The notes under the pieces were generated by a model. The model ran no database searches, had not been told where the DNA came from, and worked only from the letters and a program-made list of their open reading frames with translations. The position numbers and the translations under genes are program-made. 64,000 nucleotides of DNA from Haliotis asinina. Lineage: Eukaryota > Mollusca > Gastropoda > Lepetellida > Haliotidae. Positions 55,377 through 64,000 of the stretch are shown piece after piece (position 1 is the stretch's first letter; each line of letters begins with the position of its first letter). Location of the stretch: assembly GCF_037392515.1 (NCBI RefSeq), contig NC_090288.1, positions 60,063,673-60,127,672 of the forward strand, written 5' to 3'.

Positions 55377-56795
55377 CTGAGTCAAAAAAGAAACATTTTT
55401 TCTTCAGGACACTATGAAAGAACAAGAGATGGTAAGATGGTAAGATGGTTATATTGTTATTATTTCATTGCTGCGATCTGTGGGATGTAGTCGATACACA
55501 GTGCCACAATCAGTTCCATTAGGCTACACCGCCGTTCCAAAACATCGGTATACGGAATGTCAAGTTACAAGAATAAAAATTCGAAATTTCTCAGTTCAAT
55601 GTTGTGTATGGCCGCCCCGAGCATTCACCACTGCCAAACACCGTCTCCTCATCGACTGCCTGATGCTTGTGAACACGAGGTTGGGGATTCTGCGCCATTG
55701 CTCTTGCAAGGCAGCACCAAGTTCCTGCAAATTCTGAGGTTGGTTCCTAAGACCGCGAAGCCTTCTCCCAACTGCATCCCACCTGTGCTCTATTGGATTA
55801 AGGTCAGGGGACCTCAATGGCCAATTGAATCAAGCGTTTTGAAGGAAATTTCATGTCAACATCGCGGTATGCGGCCGAGCATTATCATGCTGGAACTGTA
55901 GACCTGGGCCATGAGCCGGCAGGAACAAGTTCAGGGGTGAGCACCTGGTTTCCACGGATGACCTGAAGTTGGGAACGGTTGTTCACACAACATTGGGCAT
56001 ACCGTTCACGACGTCGTCTCCAGACTCGGTGCCTGCCGTCCGCGAATCTGAGGGTAAACCTGGTTTCATCGCTAAAGACGAATCGAATCCAGTCTCTCTG
56101 GATCCATCGGAGGTGAGGTTGGGCCCACAGCAGACGTTGACGTTGATGAAACGGCGTCAATATTGGCCCAGGATATGGAAGTCGAGAATGGAGATTGGCA
56201 GTCCGCAACCGATTTTGCATGTTCTGTGAGGACAGCCGACCTCTAAGCATCTCAGCCCTGGTTCGTGTAGCCGGCAGAAATATGCCACGTAGGTGACGTA
56301 GGACGATTTGACGGTCTTCTGCTCGTGACGTCACTCGTTGACGACCCGACCTTGGGCGATCACAAGTGGTGTCAGTTTGTTGTAGATGACCTCGCAAGTC
56401 ATGCACAGTACGACGGCTACGTCCCATTGCTCTTGCGACGTCAGTTACTGATCTTCCCGCTTAAAACATGCCAACGGCACGTTTACGGTGCACCTTTGAC
56501 AATCGTGGCATTTAAAATACCGTCAGAACTGTGGTTTAAAAGTGTGTTTTTTTCAATTCTTGAGGCCAATGCAAACACGTGCAAATGACGAAAACTTCGA
56601 TGCGAAGATCACGTGATCGACTGCAAAACCTGATTTGACACTAACGTCATTTGCACGACGAATGCATGGGTTTGAGTGGATTTTGCTAACGTTTTTTCTA
56701 GAGTCGAAAGATATGGATCCCATTTCGGATACATAGATGTATCATCAGAGAAAAATAAATTATTCATTATTTTTAAAAATTACATTTTGACTCAG
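55377..56795 (-). mobile_element. Tc1-like transposon with terminal repeats and TA duplication
   Basis: The ends CTGAGTCAAAA...TTTTGACTCAG form short terminal inverted repeats flanked by TA (55375-55376 and 56796-56797), giving 1,419 bp. The minus strand encodes a Tc1 transposase in pieces: GRSRRTVHDL and RPRSGRQRVTS (HTH/linker, about 56430-56300), FVFSDETRFTL (first catalytic Asp), and RSPDLNPIEHRWDAVGRRLR (last motif, 55817-55596). Between about 55930 and 55820 the frame is lost, so the QHDNARPH motif is out of frame. Inactive. Confidence 0.85.
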
Positions 56796-56797
56796 TA

Positions 56798-57784
56798 TAG
56801 TTGCGTCACTCGTGCTTGTTTAGCATGAACGTAATCATTTGTAACAAGAACGATGTCATGTCATCACAATGACTTAAAATCACTATATACAATACGTTAC
56901 ATCACATAATTATGCCGAACCAAGACAGATCTGAATGGACAGAAGTAACTGATGCACGATAAACATGTTTACATACGTTTCAAAACGACACCTTTTCAAC
57001 AAAGTACGCTGACAAAACATCGACTTGCCTATGTCCATGAACCCACATGACATCATGCAGTAGATAACTTACATGGTTAAAGGAAACAGACCAGCACCAG
57101 ATGTAGTATGCGCAGGGACTTCCTGCATACTGTTGTCTGCATACTATTGAAACCTGCAATTCTATTACATGCTTCAACCAGTCTCTCCTGTATCACATCA
57201 CAATATGGTATTCACCGCGGGCATTTATGTCAATTAAAGAACATGTTAAGTTTATTTCATTTGGTAAACTGAGCATGAATAGAAATTTAGAGCGTATCAC
57301 AGTATAACGTAAATTGAACCTGATGTTTAGACATTTAGTTTGCCTTGTCGCACTTACATAATTCTGGAATGTACAGTGTCACAGACAGACTGGTCCCGGG
57401 GTATAATTTCAGTCACTTCTTCGTGTACATTTTATTCGTTTTTTTTTATTTCCTGCGACAATGTCACGATACGTGATACAGTTTGTCTGCACATGGTGCA
57501 AGGAGTTCTGCTTTCACATGTAGAGGTGGTGCCACCTGATCATCCTGAACTCCCAACACTGACAACTAATGGTTTTATTTGAGGAATGGATGACAACTGC
57601 AGGTGAGTCGAACACAGCCAGCTGAAAACACTTTGTCGGTCCCGAGGGTAGGGACTATGACAATCTGGGTCAACGGTGTTTGTGATTTTCGTTTAAAATA
57701 TAAATGTGTATAAAGGTGTATCGCGTACTGAGAAATAGAACGGACAATAAAATATAATACATATTACAACACGTTTGTTAAGGA
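56798..57784. other. Intergenic, no gene seen
   Basis: No conserved frame, splice pattern or known repeat recognised. Confidence 0.4.
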
Positions 57785-57985
57785 GGTGGTGTCTATCTAT
57801 CTGTCTGTCTATCTATCTTTTATATGTTCACACATACCTCTTTCCATCCATCTATATGTCTCTTTCTGTCTGTCTGTCTATATCCATCAGTCTGTATATC
57901 GATGTCAGTATACATGACTGTCTATCTATCTATTTCTATCCACCTGTCTGTATATCTCCGTTTGTCTATCTGTCTGACTGTCACA
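57785..57985. repeat. TCTA/TCTG tetranucleotide-type repeat
   Basis: Imperfect CTATCTGTCTGTCTATC-type repeats over about 200 bases. Confidence 0.85.
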
Positions 57986-58375
57986 ACTTCGTGATTTGTT
58001 TGTCAAGGGGCTTTTCAAAATATTTACGTTGTTTTAAAAAATATGGTGGTGGGTTCTTGATTCTGTGTTTGTCGGCTCCATGCCTTTATATAGTTATAGT
58101 AATCAGCGTTGAGGCAACTCACTTATCATATGCAAAACGGAAGTTTGTAGAGTATAATCTGTGGACTGTTTAGATATAACGTTACGGGACAGTCATGACT
58201 GTGTCTCCATTGTTTGATACACGTCTATGATAGTGAGATACTGCCTGATGCTGCAATACAACACTGTTTGGGTCACCTTTACACCCGTGACGGATGTATC
58301 AACTATACGTCGTCCTGTCTAGTCTAAACGTTTGTGTTGTGTTGAACACAAAGGATAGTGTATGCTTGTATGTGC

Positions 58376-58409
58376 GTGCGAGTGTGTGTGTGTGTGCGCG
58401 CGCGTGCGA

Positions 58410-58440
<31 letters not shown>

Positions 58441-58541
58441 CGTGCGAGTGTGTGTGCGAGTGTGTGTGTGTGCGTGCGTGCGAGTGTGTGTGTGTGCGCG
58501 CGTGCGTGTGTGTGCGCGCGTGCGAGTGTGTGCGTGTGCGT

Positions 58542-58577
<36 letters not shown>

Positions 58578-58580
58578 TTC
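58376..58580. repeat. (TG/CG/AG)n microsatellite
   Basis: GTGTGTGTGCGAGTGTGTGCG repeats ending in a pure TG run. Confidence 0.97.
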
Positions 58581-59005
58581 GGAGCATTGTTCCTAAACTC
58601 TTACTACACCATTCGACCATTCAGTATATAATAAGATACGGTGCTATAATAAGATACGGTTTAGGTGCTGGTCTTGTGTGTTCTTTCGCCGCTGAACAGT
58701 ACTTCAGGTTTGTCGGTAAAATAAGCCCAGTAAAACTAATACCAGTCTGTATCCAGTATCATGCACTTGCAGTATTGACTTTTGTACCACCGAGGCGTGG
58801 CTTGGGGAGAATAAACGAATCGTGAATCTAGTGAACTTGTTGTGGGGCGTTGCCTCTTTTCCTTGGTTGAACAACAGAAAACATGAGGAAAATATTCGAA
58901 ACCGTGACTAAAGGTCGTGCCTGACGATTGTGCCATTCGTAGCCATTAATGTCTGTATCTAGTTGCAGCCTTGACGTCTCGGATGACGAGGATATCAGCT
59001 CAAGA

Positions 59006-59259
59006 TGAGTGAGTGAGTGAGTTTAATTTTACGCCTCACTCAATGATGTCCCAGTTACATGGCGGCGGTCTGTAATAATCGAGTCTGGGCCAGACAATCC
59101 AGTGATCAACAGCATGATCATCAATCTATTCAAATGGGATGCAATGACATTTGTCAACCAAGACGGCGGGTCCGACCACCCTATCCCTTTAGTCGCCTCT
59201 TACAGCAAGCTTGGGGTGGTGAATATCAATATTATTGTAATCCGGATCTTCACGGCTTG
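59006..59259 (-). repeat. SINE-like repeat (family A)
   Basis: Plus strand starts GAGTGAGTGAGTGAGTTTAA, contains TGGCGGCGGTCTGTAATAAT and GGCCAGACAATCCAGTGATC, and ends near ATCCGGATCTTCACGGC. It is the inverse of the copies at 10722 and 41642. Confidence 0.8.
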
Positions 59260-60055
59260 AAGTAACATGACACTCGCAAGTATCACTACTCTTGTTTCTC
59301 TAACAAATACGAAACTTACAATTATGGAAGAATGAGTCCAGTAAATGTTAATCCCAACACTCGAAGTTCCAATGAAAACTGGTCCGACAGCGTCGAGAAC
59401 ATGAACAATACTGGAGGTATAGCATTCAGAAACGGGTAGAATCTGAGAATATCGTGAGAACAAGAACAGTGACTTAGAACCGTAACCAGCTTCCTGTGGG
59501 ATACATCAGAGGGAAGTGGAAGTAACGTAAATAACTTTATGTTTAATGCTGAGTGTAGTAATAACGATGTAGATACATCGCACGCTTTATACATTTTCAG
59601 GACATGCTCCTGTGATGTATGCTACTTAACGCCGAATGATGTTAAGACGTTGTGTATATCCACTTCAAGGACTAAAATATACAAAGGGACGTGTATGAAT
59701 GTGATATGTGAACACTTAAACTCATTGTATATCAGGCGTACACGCTGACATTCTTGCGTAATGTCCACGTTGTAACGGATCACATTCTAACGCCAAACGT
59801 AACCGTGCTTAATATATGTTATTAACATTAAAATGTTATAAATGAAAACACTGGAATTAAAATTTCTAAGATGCATATTTTACTTTAACACCAGGTTATA
59901 GCTATATGACCGATGTATAAGTTTCAGAGGAAAGATTTAACCGTGATTGTTTGATATCAGATGATAAATCGAGATAACATGTTAAGCTAATGTGTAATAT
60001 TATAACAGAGGTAAACGGTTTGATAATTTTACAGACTTGAGGAGATTTGCAAAGA

Positions 60056-60105
60056 GTGAGTGAGAGAGTAATGTTTTACGCCGCTTTTATAAATATTCCA
60101 GCATG
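60056..60105 (-). repeat. SINE tail fragment
   Basis: GAGTGAGTGAGAGAGTAATG, then TTTTACGCCGCTTTTATAAA and TATTCCAGCA: the shared 3' tail of the SINE families. Confidence 0.55.
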
Positions 60106-62149
60106 TTGTAGCTGCAACGTGGAGACAGACAACGTAAACAGAGTTCCATGACAACATTATTCCAGTTGATGGTGGTGATCCTTTACTGAATAAAGCCTTC
60201 TTCTATCGTACTTATCCATTTTTGTAAATGTACAAAGTCCAAGCCAAACGGTAGACAATCTGACCTACACAATAGCACAAACACAATATCTCAGTTCATA
60301 ACAAAAGCGCAAATTATGAAACATACGGCTAAAAGCCTATATTTAGACATGCATGGATATCAGCTTCATGCGTTCATGATAAAAGATTGTTTACACACTT
60401 TAGTCGTTCGCGCCAGCCTTTACTCGATCGATATGGTATAAATAGTAAAGTATAGCTAGTAAGTCTGACGTCACAGTGTCAATAAGGGTATGGCACATGC
60501 GCAAAAATGAGCGACCTTTGTCACACAGTCAGTGTTCCTGTGCTATCTGCTGTGTAATCTCCTTTTAACGCAATGTAATCAGCAGACAATACAGTGCTTG
60601 TAATGGCGAATATCTTCATATCCACGTATATCACCAACAGCGGTTCATTTTACCGCAAACCAACTCACTGTAGATATAAACCAGACTCTAGTTACAGACA
60701 AGACATCGTGATAGCGCTATAACGAGGTGTTGAGCAATACCGTCAAGTTGGGACTTGTGCGCTCACGTGATCTATTTTCACCTGTGCTGACGCTGCCAAT
60801 TTGTACTATTTCACCTGATAGTATTTGCAAACGCACGTGTTTACGGAACACGGGCACAGACGTTAGATCTAGTAGGAATCAGGTGAGTCCTGTTTGTTGA
60901 CACTCAACATCACATAACACTCAGTTGATACAGCGCCATACGAACTGGGAACATGCACCGCTTTGTAGATGGGCGTGGCATCGGGGAAGTTAAACCAGGT
61001 GACACGGACGCTATTTAACAAGTTATTATTTTGATTGTTTCAAGTTCTTTTTTTCATCTGTTCTAAAGCATTTCATGCGTGTTCTATAGTAAGTCGCGGT
61101 CACTTTACCCACTGCAAGGAAACACAACCTCCATGTTGGAATATTGAATATGGTTGTGTGGAGATTAGACATTTTACAACCACCTGTCTTGATTAAACAC
61201 TGGCAGTTTAATACCTGTTCTGCAAGTGCTTCTTAGTAATCGGTACTTAAATGCTGGATTTAACCGGCATTGTAGACGGCGCCTCGTCAAAGTGTCCGCT
61301 AGTCTCACACACTCTGTCCTGGCTCACTGCCCTCCCTACTCTGTCACAATCCCGTTCATTAGAGCATATCGCCAACTACATTAAGCTGCATGTACCTGCT
61401 CGTATCAGTGCTTGTTAAATGAGAAATGATGCCCCGCACAATAATAGATATGCATGAAGTTTTGATATAACGATTTGCATAACTGCACCGTTCCGTGGTC
61501 AGAGAGACTCATGAGAATATTTTGAAATGTTCATGAAAACGTATGAAAATCAAAGAAAATCTTGTAATTTGACTGTTAAAACACTGAGAAAATTCACAAA
61601 TGCATTTTGCTCTATTATTGACATTACCCAATAATACGCAGTGCCTTCACTCACAGTACAAAATAAATCGATCTGCGAGAAGGCGCGACACTGAACAGAA
61701 ACCGACAGATTTGCTCAAGATTAACGCCAGGTTTATCTAGGTCCGTGTATCTGATTTCAAGCCATATGCAGGTGAAACGTTTACTCAGAAGTCGACCACA
61801 AATCCGCTGACTATTGGGTTTGTAGTGGTGTTGAGTCTTGCTTGATAATATTGTTTGAGGTAGAGCTGAGAAATAAAGGCGGGTGCAGTCATTGATCTCA
61901 TGTAACCCATGACTACGAAAATACAAATACCAGCCGGACACAGACATAACATTGTGAATGCTGCATGTAGCATAGGACATGTTACTTAATACTGTTGTCT
62001 GTTTGGCTGTAAAACCTAAACTACGTGTTGTATGGATTTGTCAATCTATATATTATTGGTTACTCATTGTTCTTGTGTGGTCCCCTACTAACTTGACAAT
62101 TACGTTTAGTAGATGTCTATTTTAGGCTTAGTGTTTGACTTATGTTTGA

Positions 62150-62255
62150 ACGGGTTTTACTTATGTTACTTATGGCGGAGGACACCAGAAATGGATCACA
62201 CACAGTACCAATGTAGGGAGTCAAACCCGAATGCTTTGTCCACAAGGCTATCCCA
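62150..62255 (-). repeat. tRNA-derived SINE-like copy (family B), partial
   Basis: Plus strand has GGAGGACACCAGAAATGGAT, GTACCAATGTAGGGAGTCAA and ACAAGGCTATCCCAC, the inverted head and body of family B. Confidence 0.6.
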
Positions 62256-63448
62256 CAAAACGCCTTGTGACAAAAGCGACGTATGAAAAGATATTCAATC
62301 ATTTGCGTGTGCTGTACATAAAGATTCCACCAGATTGCAACCAGTGGGTGAACTGAAGATGTCTTGAGTGTGTCTAAACTCGGCCATGACGTTTATCAGT
62401 TTGTTTCGTTATTACCTAGCCTTAAGAAATTTGTTTGATCCCTTGCAACAATGGTATCTCACCTGCACATTCAGAAATTCGACTTGACGCGCGTGCTAGT
62501 TGTTATCAGTTCTTAGCTATTTGTCAAGCCTCCAGTATAATTCGAAGTACACGTGTCTGCTACTTTCAACTCAAATCAGTCTGTAAAATTGGGTGTTAAT
62601 TTGTGACTGTGTTCATAGCGGTATTCCGGTCACACATTAACCCTGGCTATGCGGAGGTCCAATGAGTTAATGTGCGCAGCTGTCAACAAAATCATTACAT
62701 GGCGCTAAATATTTATGTCAAGTTTAGACGTTTATGAGCGAGAGAAATTCCTCGTTGAGTGAGTAACGATTTAGGGTGGCAGTATATAAGCTGAATTGGG
62801 TTCCTAGATGAAGTTAATGATTGTCACGGGGAGCTTCATGTTGTGACACCATTTTCGAAACGAATCATTGGTTAAGGATGGGTCTGGAGACACAATGCAC
62901 TAGATCATTGAAAGTCTTTATCGTCACATCACGGAACCACTCGATTGTCAACGACTATTCGAATATTATGGTCATGGCAGGAAAGTCCGAGGTGATGCAA
63001 GTCTTTAACAGGATAATAAACATCATCATGGTTACCCATTATTGGTCAGCGTTGTGAAACTTCTGTGGCCGAGCAATACTTGACAGAGACTTGCATTAAT
63101 GTGTGTTTACCTTCGATAATCTTGTCGCGTGTACATGCGAAGCGCTGCTTATGGAGGTCGTTTACATGCGGTACTCATCTCAACATATATACCCAGAGTA
63201 GGCTAGCAGTGGCTAACAATATAAGCATGGTGGTAACTTTACTGTAACAAGGGACTGTTGGCTCAAACAAGATGTCAACACTACACACACCAAGAAATGA
63301 GCTCTGTGGTGCCCAGCAGTAAAATATAGAATTACTCGAGTAATAACACCGGTGCTTGTTGTGTAAATACACAAAAGATTCACGTACATGTACCATTTGC
63401 GGTATGACCAGCTTATGTTCCTCTCTACATTGCAGGTAACCTAGCAAC

Positions 63449-64000
63449 ATGCCGGGAGTAAAACGGAAGGCGTCACGTGCTTCGCCTTATGAACCGGTCA
63501 ATAAACTGACCAAACAGCGAACCTCCACTACGGTCAGCCCTGTCAGGGAGGCATCAATCGCCCGTCCAACACTGCCTTTGCCAAAATGGCCAAGTCTTAA
63601 AAGGAAAACGACTAAAGAAAGCGCCACTCCTGAGGGACCAGGAGACGTGTCCCCTCCACCGGGATTGAGAAGGGCCCCCACCCTAACCCTGGAGGACAAA
63701 GAGTCCAAGTCGGATTCACCTCTATCTGGCAAGAAGAGTTTGTCCAAGAAAGGATCTGTTGTAGTTGGCGAGGTCGTTACTGCCCCATCACTGCCAAAAA
63801 CAGCGTCCATCGTTGAAGGTGACGATAGAGTTACCACTTTGACACTGCTGGGCTCTGGGTCAACTGTTGGCCGCACCACCAGTTTGTCTGAAGCACCTGC
63901 TGCAATAAGCAAGGAACTGTCCAAGACATCCAGTACCACCAAGACGCCTCTCATCTGTAAAAGCATCAGCAGAGGGGGAAGCATCGTTGTCGCCGAGGGA
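63449..64000 (+). CDS. Start of a basic Ser/Thr/Pro-rich protein, function unknown (3' end beyond window)
   Basis: The ATG at 63449-63451 lies 13 bases after an acceptor-like TTGCAG (ending 63435), and an in-frame TAA at 63437-63439 fixes it as the first start. The frame is open for 184 codons to the window edge. The sequence begins MPGVKRKASRASPYEPVNKL and is rich in Lys/Arg, Ser, Thr and Pro, for example RPTLPLPKWPSLKRKTTKES and later KKSLSKKGSVVVGE. There is no signal peptide or membrane segment and no domain I recognise. The many basic clusters would suit a nuclear or nucleic-acid-binding protein, which is inference only. The opposite strand is also open over most of this stretch, but a Met-Pro start behind an acceptor and the residue mix favour the plus strand. 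Confidence 0.6.
   Translation, partial: MPGVKRKASRASPYEPVNKLTKQRTSTTVSPVREASIARPTLPLPKWPSLKRKTTKESATPEGPGDVSPPPGLRRAPTLTLEDKESKSDSPLSGKKSLSKKGSVVVGEVVTAPSLPKTASIVEGDDRVTTLTLLGSGSTVGRTTSLSEAPAAISKELSKTSSTTKTPLICKSISRGGSIVVAEG

Larger units (their letters stand above)
59260..63435. other. Upstream region of the 3'-terminal gene; no exon identified
   Basis: About 4.2 kb without a supported coding exon. It contains SINE fragments near 60056-60105 and 62150-62255. Non-coding 5' exons of the gene starting at 63449 may lie here but cannot be placed. Confidence 0.35.

Noticed and set aside
56715-56760. Hammerhead-like CTGATGA...CGAAA hairpin on the minus strand
   Set aside because: The stem register is off relative to the core and no stem I pairing exists; it lies in the subterminal part of the Tc1 element and is probably chance.
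58294-58825. Cys/Val-rich frames up to 155 codons
   Set aside because: Microsatellite artefact, as at 52.2 kb.
63487-63984. Minus-strand 165-codon open stretch
   Set aside because: Antisense to the better-supported plus-strand coding start; Val/Leu/Ser composition is what the reverse of a Lys/Thr/Pro-rich frame gives.
1-64000. CRISPR arrays, bacterial operons, riboswitches
   Set aside because: Exon-intron structure and repeat content are those of an animal genome; the tandem arrays lack the repeat-spacer pattern.

Overview
The window looks like nuclear DNA of a gastropod mollusc, most likely an abalone-like vetigastropod. Small exons are scattered in long introns. Two SINE-like repeat families end in (CTCA)n tails, which I associate with Haliotis-type genomes (recognition from memory, not a search). 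The rest is dense with microsatellites, minisatellites and decayed transposons of many classes.

Layout. 0-4.3 kb: minus-strand 5' part of a KLHDC8-like kelch gene, four exons, running off the left edge. 4.3-15.5 kb: repeats, a decayed CR1/L2-type LINE, a Tc1 remnant abutting a 5'-truncated mariner, SINEs and a MITE. 15.5-16.7 kb: an intron-less Cys-loop (nicotinic-receptor-like) channel gene. 21.5-38.9 kb (minus): a type I membrane protein built from a signal-peptide exon, nine one-exon EGF-like repeats and a transmembrane exon; its largest intron holds a full-length LINE (30458-36544, 11-bp target duplication, both ORFs open). 39.5-46.5 kb (minus): a second signal-peptide gene with fucolectin-type (FTP) and EGF-like exons. 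47.3-51.0 kb (minus): a degraded third paralogue with an FTP exon, EGF exons and a tyrosine-phosphatase-like exon, cut up by Penelope-like retroelement pieces. 51-60 kb: repeats, an L1/Tx1-type LINE fragment, a Tc1 element with TA duplication. 63.4 kb to the end: start of a plus-strand gene for a basic Ser/Thr/Pro-rich protein.

The central theme is a minus-strand cluster (21.5-51 kb) of modular FTP/EGF cell-surface genes. Every internal exon I could delimit in the two intact models has a length divisible by three and phase-1 ends, so exons can be added, lost or skipped without shifting frame. Two minisatellites in this cluster (24.3-25.8 and 39.28-39.56 kb) appear to have grown out of the 3' end of an EGF exon and carry copies of its 5' splice site; these are the most unusual features of the window. 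Cytoplasmic exons after the transmembrane exon were not identified. The phosphatase-like exon in the degraded paralogue suggests the family may have included receptor phosphatases. All exon limits come from reading splice sites and frame by eye.
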